Assembly: GCF_006968745.1 (NCBI RefSeq) | Contig: NZ_CP030118.1 | Location: 1,438,654-1,502,653 of the forward strand | Direction of reading: 5' to 3' | DNA: 64,000 bases | Origin: Brasilonema sennae CENA114 | GTDB lineage: Bacteria; Cyanobacteriota; Cyanobacteriia; Cyanobacteriales; Nostocaceae | Part shown: positions 21,736 to 30,371 of the stretch, in pieces | Layout: every line of letters starts with the position of its first letter | How positions within the stretch are numbered: the first letter of the stretch is position 1 | The notes under the pieces: model-generated | What the model was told of the DNA's origin: nothing | The model's database searches: none | The model's input: only the letters and a program-made list of their open reading frames with translations | Translations under genes and position numbers: made by a program

Positions 21736-23229
21736 ACCACCTCGTTTTCAGCTACTTTCTTAGAAAAAGTGCTGGAAATGACGGCTTTTTTAGTAATTGT
21801 TTGGTCAATTTCCCAACAGATCGCTATTGTTATGCTTGTTTATACGGTTATAGGAAATTTGATTGCTATTTATTTAACTCAAGAATTGAATAAGATTAAT
21901 CAAGAGGAACTTGAACTTAAAGCTGAATATAATTATTCCCTAACTCATCTTCGTAATCACGCTGAATCGATAGCTTTTTTTCAAGGATAAAAGCAAGAAT
22001 CAAATATAATTCAGCGCCGATTCAGTAATGTCCTAAAAAATATTGAACGCAAGATTAATTGGGAAAGAGGTAAGGAAATTTTTAACAGAGGATATCAGGC
22101 TATTATCCAAATATTTCCGTTTCTAGTACTGGGACCATTATATATTAATGGTGAAATTGATTTCGGACAAGTTGGTCAAGCCAGTTTAGCTACTGGTTTG
22201 TTTGCTAACGCTATGGCAGATTGAATTAATGAATTTGGAACTTCGGGAAGATTTTCTAGCTATGTTGAGCGTTTATCTGACTTTTCAGATGCTTCAGAAG
22301 AAGTAACTAAGCAACCCGAAAATATCAGTACTATTAAAATAATAGAAGAAAAGCATCTTGCTTTTGAAAATGTCACCTTACAAACGCCCAACTATGAACA
22401 GGTAATCGTTGAAGATTTATCGTTGTCTGTTCAACCAGGAGAAGGTTTATTGATTGTCGGCCCTAGTGGTCGAGGTAAAAGTTCTCTATTAAGAGCGATC
22501 GCTGGTTTATGGAACGCGGGGACTGGTCGTCTGGTGCGACCTCCTTTAGAGGAAGTTTTATTTTTACCCCAACGTCCTTACATAATTTTGGGAACTTTGC
22601 GCGAACAATTGCTCTATCCTAATACCAGTCGTCAAATGACTGATGCAGAACTCAAAGAAGTTTTGCAACAGGTCAACCTACAAAACTTACTCAGTCGAGT
22701 CGATGGCTTTGATACAGAAGTTCCTTGGGAGAATATATTATCGATAGGAGAACAACAACGCTTGGCTTTTGCACGACTGTTAGTTACTCATCCTAGCTTT
22801 ACTATATTAGATGAAGCAACGAGTGCTTTAGATTTGCAAAATGAGGAAAGCTTGTATCAAAAACTACAACTAACGAAAACAACATTTATCAGTGTTGGGC
22901 ATCGGGAAAGCCTGTTTGATTATCATCAATGGGTTTTGGAACTTTCACAAGATTCCAACTGGCAACTTGTGACTGTGCAGGATTATCGAAATCAAAAAGC
23001 AATAAATATTCAAAGCGCGCCTAATAGTGAGTCGCAAAATGAATCTCAAATATTGACAGAAACAATCACAAGTGAAAAGCTCACTCATAAGGAAATAAGT
23101 CAATTAACTAACTATTCCATTAACACTATTAAAAGTAAGGCAAGCAAAGGAGATTCTATTACTACTAGGAATGGCTTGACGTACCGCTATGACAAGAACT
23201 CAAGTGTGTTGAAATGGCTGAGAGTTTAG
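21736..23229 (+). pseudogene. SbmA/YddA-type ABC exporter with two in-frame stops, fused to the oxygenase fragment
   Basis: ABC_membrane_2-type permease sequence begins at TTSFSATFLEKVLEMTAFLV, with TAA at 21988-21990 (HAESIAFFQG-stop-KQES) and TGA at 22222-22224 (AMAD-stop-INEF). The ATPase is nearly intact: Walker A GPSGRGKSS, signature LSIGEQQRLAFARLL, Walker B FTILDEATSALD. After the ATPase comes an unusual tail of about 65 residues ending LTNYSINTIKSKASKGDSIT and then KNSSVLKWLRV, which looks like a small helix-turn-helix. Relatives in other cyanobacteria are thought to move peptides, cobalamin or similar compounds. Missing the first helices and carrying two stops, it is dead. Confidence 0.8.
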
Positions 23230-23316
23230 CGGTTAGACAATCTGTTCAATCTGTTGAATTCTCGCCTGTGAAAGAATAGTTTTCTATTTTGATTTGTAAA
23301 AATTGTCCTTGTTCAG

Positions 23317-23350
23317 AACCCCGACTTTTTTAAAAAATTGGGGTTTTTCT
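23317..23350 (+). terminator. Possible intrinsic terminator
   Basis: AACCCC (23317-23322) pairs with GGGGTT (23340-23345) around a T6/A6 inner arm (CTTTTTTAAAAAATT), followed by TTTTCT. The position, about 90 bp after the ABC relic, fits a terminator for that transcript. Confidence 0.6.
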
Positions 23351-23351
23351 T

Positions 23352-23523
23352 GTTCACTATGGCTTCTTTTGGCTTAAACTATGGAGCAATTGATATTATT
23401 GTCACCCCCGATGGTCGCCATGTATTCCTCGAAGTTAACCCAGTCGGGGAATTTTTTTGGATGGAGATATATTCACCACACTGCCCCATTTCGCCGGCGA
23501 TCGCAGAAGTATTACTGAATTAA
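23352..23523 (+). pseudogene. C-terminal tail of an ATP-grasp ligase (MvdC/MvdD-like)
   Basis: The frame gives MASFGLNYGAIDIIVTPDG, then HVFLEVNPVGEFFWMEI and PISPAIAEVLLN before the stop at 23521-23523. The E-x-N-P motif with preceding aspartate (GAIDI) is the magnesium-binding end of ATP-grasp ligases, and the wording matches microviridin/graspetide ligases of cyanobacteria, which make omega-ester or amide crosslinks in peptides. The N-terminal 270 or so residues are missing. With radical SAM, exporter and HlyD relics nearby, it suggests a lost peptide-maturation locus. Confidence 0.65.
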
Positions 23524-23573
23524 TAAAAATTAGGGGATTGAGCCTTGTGTATTTTTCTTGTCTTCTATTTTTA

Positions 23574-23619
23574 AAGGTGTTTAATATTAACGAAGAAGTT
23601 CATTAATATTAAACACCTT
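23574..23619. repeat. 17-bp perfect inverted repeat with 12-nt loop
   Basis: AAGGTGTTTAATATTAA (23574-23590) and its exact complement (23603-23619) flank a 12-nt loop. It lies 40 bp upstream of the LamG-patatin start. It may be a terminator for the gene before, a regulatory hairpin in the leader, or a small mobile palindrome. Confidence 0.75.
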
Positions 23620-23661
23620 ATTTAAAAGTACGAATTATTAATATTTGGAGATGAAACTCTT

Positions 23662-25171
23662 GTGATAAACCTAGTAAATACACAAACAGTTTTAACATTT
23701 GATGGACTAAATGATTATATAGATTTTGGCAGAAACGATATTAGCGGCGTTTTCGCTCAAGGAAGTTCAGCTTTTACAGTTTCAGGATGGGTAATGCCAC
23801 ATGAATTAACAAAGAAAGCCACTAGTTACGGGACGCGCAATGTATTTTTTGCCTGTTCTTCAGAGAGATATAGCGATAATTTTGAATTCGGCATCAGTGA
23901 AGCAGGAAGCCTAGATATCTACATTGATGAAAGTGTTAGCAAAAATATCAAAACCTTTGGGCAAGGAGAATTAACTATAGGACAATGGCACTTTTTTGCT
24001 ATTGTTTTTAATAGTGGTCAGCTAACCGTATATCTTGACGAGCGCGAATACAAGGATTCTCTTAGAGGTTCATCTTTCAACAAAGCCACAAGTTCTACAA
24101 CCCTGGGAGCAACGTTACATAAACAAGTCTATTTCAAAGGACAATTAGCAAACATTAGCGTTTGGAATTATCCTTGTACTCAAGCAGAAATCCAGACTCA
24201 TCGTTGTGGGCTAATAGTCGCAGATGAAGAAGGATTAGTGGCTTACTGGAAATTAGACGAAGGGCAAGGTACAACTGTCAAAAACCAAAAGGGAAAGTCC
24301 TATCAAGGAAATTTTCGTGGTAATCCTATTTGGACTTTAGCAGAAATTCCATTCGCAACACAATCATCAAATTCAGTTCCATTTGTAGCAGAATCATCCA
24401 ATCAAGAAAATATTCAACAAGAGATCCAAACTGAGACAGGAGTTATTCCTGAAGAAAATATCTCACCACTAACTACAAATTTATTAGCAGCAACGGTATC
24501 GTTAGTAAGCGACGACGAAAACCAACCAAAGGAAATTCAACAGACAGAAATAAACAGCGAAGAACCCGAGATTATTCCAACTGCGATCGCTCTCGAACCA
24601 CATGACGAGGAAACCAAAACAGACCAAACTGAAGATCCCGTCAATATCCAACAAGCACAAATATTAACTCGGGAAGAATCGCCAGAAACCATGAATACAA
24701 AAGCCCGTCCCAAATATAAAATACTTTCCATTGATGGAGGCGGTATTCGGGGCATTATTCCTGCATTACTCCTAGCAGAAATTGAAAGGCGGACACAAAA
24801 GCCTATATTCAGTTTGTTTGATTTAATTACTGGCACTTCCAGTGGCGGAATTTTAGCACTTGGACTAACTAAACCGCGATTAACTTCCGATGTATCTGAT
24901 AACTTGCCAGTAGCTGAATACACTGCTGAGGATCTTTCTTTTACAGCTATTTCTTGAGTATGGGGTAGAAATATTTTATGAGCCATTGTTTGAAAGACTA
25001 CTTGGCCCATTAGAGGATATATTTCTTCAGCCAAAATATCCTTCCGAAAGCAAAGAAGAAATTTTAAGGCAATATTTTGGTAATGCTCCTCTAGAAAATA
25101 ATCTCAAAGAAGTTTTTGTAACGAGTTACGATATCGAGCAGCGAATTCCGATATTTTTACAAACCAACTAG
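23662..25171 (+). pseudogene. LamG-like domain fused to a patatin phospholipase, frameshifted
   Basis: The start (GTG 23662) follows an AGATGAAACTC stretch. Residues 5-220 form a concanavalin-like LamG_3 fold (TVLTFDGLNDYIDFGRND, AFTVSGWVMPHE, LTIGQWHFFAIVFNSGQL, VAYWKLDEGQGTTVKNQKG). A Glu/Gln/Thr-rich linker of about 130 residues follows. From about residue 352 a patatin begins with YKILSIDGGGIRGIIPALLL (oxyanion loop DGGGIRG) and LITGTSSGGILALGL (nucleophile serine in GTSSG). Near 24940 a frameshift ends the ORF; the patatin continues in another frame as LFLEYGVEIFYEPLFERLLG up to TAG 25169. The catalytic aspartate (DGG/A) region is lost. Patatins hydrolyse lipid acyl esters. Confidence 0.8.
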
Positions 25172-25228
25172 AAAAGCAGCAAATAGAATTTAAGAATTTT
25201 TGTAAGTTATGTGGGGGTTTTTCGCTCC

Positions 25229-25352
25229 TAGATGCAGCATTGGCAACTAGATGGTTTGGCAGCAATGGATGCACTACATATAGCAGCAGCACTTTCGGTT
25301 AGTGCTTCTGAATTTGTGACAACAGAAAAACCGATAAAACCTATGTTCCGGG
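25229..25352 (+). pseudogene. C-terminal part of a PIN-domain (VapC-like) protein, split by an IS
   Basis: The frame encodes LDGLAAMDALHIAAALSVSA followed by SEFVTTEKPIKPMFR, the third and fourth acidic-motif region of PIN RNases (the D in AMDALH and E/T in TTEKP). The IS sits directly behind FRV; joining the sequences on both sides after removing the IS and one 3-bp repeat gives FRVTGIKVISIF, a proper PIN ending. The N-terminal half is lost next to the patatin relic. Confidence 0.65.
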
Positions 25353-25408
25353 TAATATCATGTCCGGGTAATCGCTTATGATAAAAGAAGTGAGTGCAAA
25401 GATGACTA

Positions 25409-26517
25409 ATGCCGAAACGAATTAGTGTAGCCGCACATCTGAGTCTAGAAGAGCTAGAAAAACTTTACCGTCAAGCTAAAGATGGCATAGAAAGCCGTCA
25501 GTATCAGATTATCTGGTTAATAGCACAAGGAAAAAAAACGGAAGAAGTGGAGGAAATCACTGGCTACAGCAGAACATGGATATACGCATTGGTAAAAAGA
25601 TACAACGAGTCAGGCGTGGAAGGATTAGGGGATTGCCTAGGGCAGAGCTACGCTTAACGCAGACAGTTAAATCAAGGTACACAGCCATTAGTAAATGATA
25701 TCCAGCAAGCACAGTTATGGCAGGTGTTACAAGAAAAAGCACCGGATGGAGGATTATGGAACGGGAGAAAGGTAGCAGATTGGTTAACTCAAGCGACAGG
25801 AACTGGCATCAGCCGACAGAGGGGATGGGAGATATTGAGGCAGATGACTTTTAGACTCAGAGTACCCCGCCCATCTCACACAAAAAGTGATTATTTTGAG
25901 CAAGAAGCCTGGAAAAAAAACTCGCAACAGAAGTAGAACAAATCCAAGCTACTTATCCGAATGCAGAAGTTCAGTTGTGGTGTGAGGATGAGCAAATGCC
26001 TTCGGCAACGCTTCGCGAACGCTTAGGACTTAAACCGATTTTGCGACGAGTTTATGTACCAGAAGGGGAAACACCAATCGCTGATGTGAATTGGCGGTTT
26101 AAATGGTTATGGCTGTATGCTTTTGTACATCCCAAAACCGGAGAAACTTATTGGTGGATTCTTCCTTATGTGAATACAGAATTGTTTAATCAGGTTTTAG
26201 CCGATTTTGCTCAGGAATTTGGTAATGGTGCTAAGAAACGCATTATGTTAGCTGTTGACCGAGCCGGATGGCATACCAGTAAGAGTTTAGAGATTCCAGA
26301 AGGGCTACATTTAACATTTTTGCCATCTCACTCACCTGAATTACAGCCCGCAGAAAGGCTGTGGAGTCTAGTAGACGAACCAATTGCTAATCAATCTTTT
26401 GAGACACTCCATGATTTAGAGGATGTTTTATTTAATCGGTGTCAATCTTTACTCCAACAGCCAGATTTAATCCGTGGCTTAACGGCTTTTCATTGGTGGC
26501 TGAAAACTGGCGCTTAA
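25409..26517 (+). pseudogene. IS630-like DDE transposase with small insertion and frameshift
   Basis: Starts MPKRISVAAHLSLEELEKLY, an HTH part (YSRTWIYALVKRYNESGVEG), then at 25634-25657 a 24-bp repeat that brings in the stop TAA. The frame resumes with NQGTQPLVNDIQQAQLWQVL, reaches a slip in an A-run near 25915, and continues in a new frame to 26517. Catalytic residues are present: WCEDE (first D), LAVDRAGWH (second D) and SHSPELQPAERLW (E). A second repeat-like insertion (QMPSATLRE) may lie next to the first D. Not functional as it stands. Confidence 0.85.
25634..25657 (+). repeat. 24-bp HIP1-associated repeat in the transposase
   Basis: Lies between GGGGAT (25628-25633) and CGC (25658-25660). 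Removing it restores GATCGC and the reading frame (GLGD-RRQLNQG). Its last codon is the TAA that terminates the first transposase ORF. Sequence resembles the NRPS copy at 7799-7819 (GCCTA.GGC.AGCT.CGCTTA). Confidence 0.6.
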
Positions 26518-26690
26518 TCGTAAGTCATTACCCGGACATGATATAACAGGTATTAAAGTAATTTCTATTTTTTTTACTAATGATAAGTAGATGGGCGTAA
26601 ATAAACAGAATATCAATTCGCGTTTAATTATTTCCACTTACTTACCTCACTTTTATAAATTGGATTGTTCGTAATATTTTCTTGAAATCT

Positions 26691-27614
26691 TCAAGCCAAA
26701 AGACAAGCCATAGGGAAAACCAGATACTCCAAGAAAAACAATTTCCAGATGAACTGGTAAAAACGAGCAATTTCACTTTTCTCTTGCAAATCAACTTGTC
26801 TACTCCGCCACCACATCAAAACTAGCGCGACGAGATGAGTCATCACCAAAAAAACAGAATTCACCTCAGCCAGCCGCAACACACCAACTCCAATCATCCC
26901 CAAATAGCAAACAGTAATCACCCAAAGAGCAAGATTAAAAACGGCTTGCTTACCAATTTGGAGAGTCAAAGTTTTGATATTGTACAGTAAGTCACCTTCC
27001 ATATCAGGGACATCTTTGAAGATGGCGATCGCAAAAGTAAAAACCAAAACAAACACCGTCAACACCCATACCGCCGCTGTAATTGACGAACTCTTTTCAA
27101 AAACCCAACTGTAGTGCAAATACAGTCCTAAATTCACAATCGCCCCACGCACCGAAAAAATACACACCGCCGCCCAAAACGGAAATCTCTTCAAACGAAT
27201 AGGTGGCAAAGAATAAGCAGTACCAATCGCCAAACTAATCGCCACCATTCCAAATAAAAATGATCCTTGAAGCAACGCAACAACCAGCGCCAAAACACCA
27301 GTCACAGCGACAATCCATTTGCCAGTCGTTAAAGAAAACTCCCCAGCAGCAACAGGCAAATGAGGCTTATTAATCTTGTCAATTGCCACATCCTCAAGTT
27401 GATTCAGCCCCACAATGTAAATATTGCCACACAAACAGGCAACCCATGCACCCAAAAGGGGAAATAAAGAATAACTACCATCGCTAACAGCAACAGCAAT
27501 CAAAAACAACCCCAACACACTCAAACTCGTCCCAATAATCGTATGCGGACGCGAAAACTTCCAAAAACTATAAAACCAATTCCCCTGAAACCCTCTTGAT
27601 GAAACCTGATCCAT
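26691..27614 (-). CDS. hpt: Homogentisate phytyltransferase (UbiA family)
   Basis: Condenses homogentisate with phytyl diphosphate to give 2-methyl-6-phytylbenzoquinol, the committed step of tocopherol synthesis, in the thylakoid or cytoplasmic membrane. 307 residues with about eight or nine helices. Prenyl-diphosphate binding motif NQLEDVAID at 71-79 and second aspartate motif FKDVPDMEGD near 193-202, both as in Slr1736-type enzymes. Start MDQVSSRGFQGNWFYSFWKF matches relatives. The gamma-tocopherol methyltransferase follows on the same strand after about 240 bp of repeats, so the two may be co-expressed. A related homogentisate solanesyltransferase is the main alternative. Confidence 0.9.
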   Translation of the reverse strand: MDQVSSRGFQGNWFYSFWKFSRPHTIIGTSLSVLGLFLIAVAVSDGSYSLFPLLGAWVACLCGNIYIVGLNQLEDVAIDKINKPHLPVAAGEFSLTTGKWIVAVTGVLALVVALLQGSFLFGMVAISLAIGTAYSLPPIRLKRFPFWAAVCIFSVRGAIVNLGLYLHYSWVFEKSSSITAAVWVLTVFVLVFTFAIAIFKDVPDMEGDLLYNIKTLTLQIGKQAVFNLALWVITVCYLGMIGVGVLRLAEVNSVFLVMTHLVALVLMWWRSRQVDLQEKSEIARFYQFIWKLFFLEYLVFPMACLLA

Positions 27615-27639
27615 TCTCTTTTCTCCTCTTGGCGTTTTT

Positions 27640-27840
27640 GTCTTGGCGTTCTTGGCACGCCAGGTGCTAAGAAAGCGGGAAGCCCTTCGGGTATCTCCTG
27701 CGGAGACGCTACGCGTTCGCCCTTGGCGTGCGCTTTGCGCTTACGCAGTCGCCTAGGTCGGGAAACCCTCCTGCAGCGCTGTCTCACCGCCTCCGGCGTC
27801 TACAAGTCGGGCGTTCGTTGCCCGCCCAACGCACTGGCTT
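27640..27840. repeat. Compound GC-rich dispersed repeat
   Basis: Between the two tocopherol genes lie overlapping short palindromic motifs: GCCCTTCGGGTATCTCCTGC, GGAGACGCTACGCGTTCGCC, GCGCTTACGCAGTCGC and GGGAAACCCTCCTGCAGCGC followed by CTCACCGC. The last motif recurs at 36376-36402 and 63066-63100 and, in shorter form, near 35060. No protein or RNA gene is apparent. Confidence 0.7.
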
Positions 27841-27856
27841 GTCTTGTTGCTAATCG

Positions 27857-28699
27857 TTACTTATTCCCACACAACAACCCAAACCGAATCAACCCGCGTT
27901 CATAACCCCTACTCATCAACCCCAAAGACAGCGCAGCTTGAATAGTACCCCAACCCGAACACAGCAAACCCCAAATCGCCATTGGAGAAAACGTCGAATC
28001 AATCACAACATCCCAAAAAGGAGCAACAGCCTTCGACCAATCAGCACTCCGAATATTTTGTAACCCTAATTCACGAGCAATAACCTCATACTGTGGCAAA
28101 GATATCACATAAGGCAAACAATACACTCGATAAATCTCAGCTAAGTGCTTCTCCTCATCCGCCGTCAGGGGTAAATTATCAATTGGTCGATGACACCAAG
28201 TCACCATAATCAAGGTTCCACCGGGTTTCAGCACACGATAACACTCTTGCAAGAACTTGCTCTTATCCGGCATATGCTCACCAGATTCTAGTGACCATAC
28301 TAAATCAAAAGAGTTATCAGTAAAAGGCATTGCTTGAGCGTCAGCCACTTGAAAATGACTTCTTGCACTCAACCCAAACTCAGAAGCGCGTTTTGTTGCT
28401 CTTGCAGCTTGTACTGGACTCAGAGTAATTCCTGTTGTTCTAGCATTAAATCTTCCTGCCAGATACAGAGAACTTCCACCAATTCCACAACCGACATCCA
28501 AAATGTTCTCAGCTTGTTGGACTCCTGTCCACCTGATAACTTCTTCAATTAAATCAATTTGCGCCTGACGACGCTCTTTTTTCTGTGTACCATCTGCACC
28601 GTAGTAACCGTGGTGCATATGTTCGCCCCAAACCTGTTCCCACAGACTGGAGGAAGCATCGTAAAACTGCTGAATTTGCTCGTAAAGTGTTGGACTCAT
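27857..28699 (-). CDS. Gamma-tocopherol methyltransferase
   Basis: Methylates gamma-tocopherol to alpha-tocopherol with SAM. I start at ATG 28697-28699 (MSPTLYEQIQQFYDASSSLW), which aligns with Slr0089-type enzymes; the frame extends 11 residues further upstream (MFIYVFIIASV) but these are not typical. 280 residues. The EHMHHGYYGADG segment near the N-terminus and the SAM site ILDVGCGIGGSS are characteristic of the tocopherol/rebeccamycin methyltransferase group. Partner of the phytyltransferase gene downstream. A different quinone or tocotrienol substrate cannot be excluded. Confidence 0.88.
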   Translation of the reverse strand: MSPTLYEQIQQFYDASSSLWEQVWGEHMHHGYYGADGTQKKERRQAQIDLIEEVIRWTGVQQAENILDVGCGIGGSSLYLAGRFNARTTGITLSPVQAARATKRASEFGLSARSHFQVADAQAMPFTDNSFDLVWSLESGEHMPDKSKFLQECYRVLKPGGTLIMVTWCHRPIDNLPLTADEEKHLAEIYRVYCLPYVISLPQYEVIARELGLQNIRSADWSKAVAPFWDVVIDSTFSPMAIWGLLCSGWGTIQAALSLGLMSRGYERGLIRFGLLCGNK

Positions 28700-28842
28700 A
28701 ACGGAAGCAATAATGAAGACATAAATAAACACATACAGTAGGCTACCATGTGTGTTTTTAATTAGATTAGGATGTTTTTGCTTATGGCGAAAGACAACTA
28801 TCTTTATATAACTATAAAGCGTTATAAAAAAGACTAATTTCT

Positions 28843-30207
28843 ATGACTGTTTCTCGGACGATTTGCTTAGGATTTCTCGCAGTCATTATTGTAGGAACTA
28901 TCCTGCTGATGATGCCTTTTTCTACCAGTGATGGTGCGTGGAATAACCCAATAGTTGCTTTATTCACCTCAACATCAGCAGTTTGTGTGACAGGCTTATC
29001 AGTGGTAGATCCAGGCAGCTATTTCTCTTTTTGGGGTCAATTCTTTATTGCGCTTTTAGCACAAATTGGTGGTTTAGGCTATATGACAACCACCACATTT
29101 TTGATTATGCTTATTGGTCGTAAATTTGACCTACGACAAAAAGTTGCCATTCAACAAGCTTTAGACAGACCTGGAATGCAAGGGAGTGCTCAAATTATCC
29201 GCTCTATTATTGCAACAACGTTGATTTTTGAAATCACAGGTATCTTTTTATTACTATTCGCTTTTGTTCCCAAGTATGGATGGAATCAAGGACTTTGGTT
29301 AGCGATTTTTCATAGCATTAACGCTTGGAATAATGCTGGTTTCAGTTTGTTTAAAGATAACTTAATTGGATACCAATCATCGTTTTTAGTTGTCTTCACG
29401 ATAACGGTATTAATTATCTTTGGGGGTATTGGTTATCAGGTCATTTTAGAAAGTTACTTTTGGTTGCGCGATCGCGCCTTGCGCGGCTCCCTGCTGGAGC
29501 ATCGCCTACTCAAAAAACAAACAAATCTCTTCTTATCTCTAGATTTTAAAGTTGCTACTAGCACAACATTAATTCTTTTAGTCCTTGGGACAGTTGCGTT
29601 TTTCTTTGTTGAATTAAGAAATCCGGAAACTTTTGGTAATTTGAGTTTGCCTGACAAATTATTAGTCGCTTGGTTTCAATCTGTAACTCCTAGAACTGCT
29701 GGATTTAATACCATAGATATAGGTAAAATGACAAATGCTGGTTTGTTTATTATGATTGCACTCATGTTTATTGGTGCAAGCCCAGGCGGTACAGGAGGCG
29801 GACTTAAAACGACAACTTTAAGAGTTCTGACCAGTTGTACTCAGGCAATTCTTCAGGGAAAAGAAGAGGTTTTATTGTACGATCGCAAGATAGCAATAAA
29901 TGTCATTTTAAAAGCTGTTGGAGTTTTTATTGGTTCTGTAACAACTGTCATTGCATCTACTATTTTAATTGCACTAACAGATCCAAAATTAGAATTTATT
30001 CAAATATTTTTTGAAGTTGTATCAGCCTTTGCTACGGTGGGTCTTTCCACTGGCATTACGGGCAGCGTATCTGCTGCCGGAAAGCTCATATTAATTGTGA
30101 CAATGTATATTGGCAGAGTCGGTATTTTACTACTCATGTCAGCTATGCTCGGAGACCCCAAACCGACTAGGATTCATTACCCAGAAGAAAACTTACTTGT
30201 AGGATAA
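28843..30207 (+). CDS. ktrB: Potassium uptake channel subunit KtrB (TrkH family)
   Basis: 454 residues, integral membrane. Four P-loop repeats are visible with the selectivity glycines: TSAVCVTGLSVVD, NAWNNAGFSLF, TPRTAGFNTID and AFATVGLSTGIT. It forms a Na+-dependent K+ uptake system with KtrA, important for salt and osmotic stress. In a cytoplasmic loop the ten residues ALRGSLLEHR (from the 30-bp repeat at 29473-29502) are inserted between WLRDR and LLKKQ; the frame is kept. ktrA follows after 143 bp containing an inverted repeat, so the two need not be in one transcript. Confidence 0.92.
   Translation: MTVSRTICLGFLAVIIVGTILLMMPFSTSDGAWNNPIVALFTSTSAVCVTGLSVVDPGSYFSFWGQFFIALLAQIGGLGYMTTTTFLIMLIGRKFDLRQKVAIQQALDRPGMQGSAQIIRSIIATTLIFEITGIFLLLFAFVPKYGWNQGLWLAIFHSINAWNNAGFSLFKDNLIGYQSSFLVVFTITVLIIFGGIGYQVILESYFWLRDRALRGSLLEHRLLKKQTNLFLSLDFKVATSTTLILLVLGTVAFFFVELRNPETFGNLSLPDKLLVAWFQSVTPRTAGFNTIDIGKMTNAGLFIMIALMFIGASPGGTGGGLKTTTLRVLTSCTQAILQGKEEVLLYDRKIAINVILKAVGVFIGSVTTVIASTILIALTDPKLEFIQIFFEVVSAFATVGLSTGITGSVSAAGKLILIVTMYIGRVGILLLMSAMLGDPKPTRIHYPEENLLVG
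29473..29502 (+). repeat. 30-bp HIP1-associated repeat inserted in frame in ktrB
   Basis: Flanked by GCGAT (29468-29472) and CGC (29503-29505). Deleting the 30 bases restores GCGATCGC and gives the protein sequence WLRDRLLKKQ expected for KtrB. The second half (GGCTCCCTGCTGGAGCAT) is identical to the intergenic copy at 5707-5736. Confidence 0.7.
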
Positions 30208-30252
30208 TGGAGTACTGACAGAAGAAGAAATAAAAAATCACTCATAATCAAT

Positions 30253-30287
30253 GATTTTATCATCTTGTATACCAAGATGATAAAATC
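30253..30287. repeat. 14-bp perfect inverted repeat between ktrB and ktrA
   Basis: GATTTTATCATCTT (30253-30266) and its complement (30274-30287) with a 7-nt loop. It lies 46 bp after the ktrB stop. A terminator or processing site is possible; there is no T-run. Confidence 0.7.
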
Positions 30288-30371
30288 TACAGAATAAGAA
30301 AAAAATAGTTTTTACAAACTTGTTATCACCGAGTTTGTACTAAAAAAACAGTGTTAATAAGGATAACAACT

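Larger units (their letters stand above)
25356..26543 (+). mobile_element. IS630-like insertion sequence, 1188 bp, TIR TATCATGTCCGGGTAAT
   Basis: Ends TATCATGTCCGGGTAAT (25356-25372) and the complementary ATTACCCGGACATGATA (26527-26543) are perfect 17-bp terminal inverted repeats. TAA at 25353-25355 and 26544-26546 looks like a 3-bp target duplication. The element carries one DDE transposase gene that is broken. It splits a PIN-domain gene, and removal of the element plus one TAA restores that frame. Confidence 0.85.

Noticed and set aside
17474-22224. Possible stop-codon recoding in genes with internal stops
   Set aside because: TAA, TAG and TGA all occur, mixed with frameshifts and deletions, and flanking housekeeping genes use normal stops. 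Decay explains this better.
23662-25352. A complete anti-phage defence operon (patatin plus PIN)
   Set aside because: Both genes are broken, no sensor or nucleotide cyclase is adjacent, and the PIN part is only a fragment; the evidence is not enough to call a defence system.
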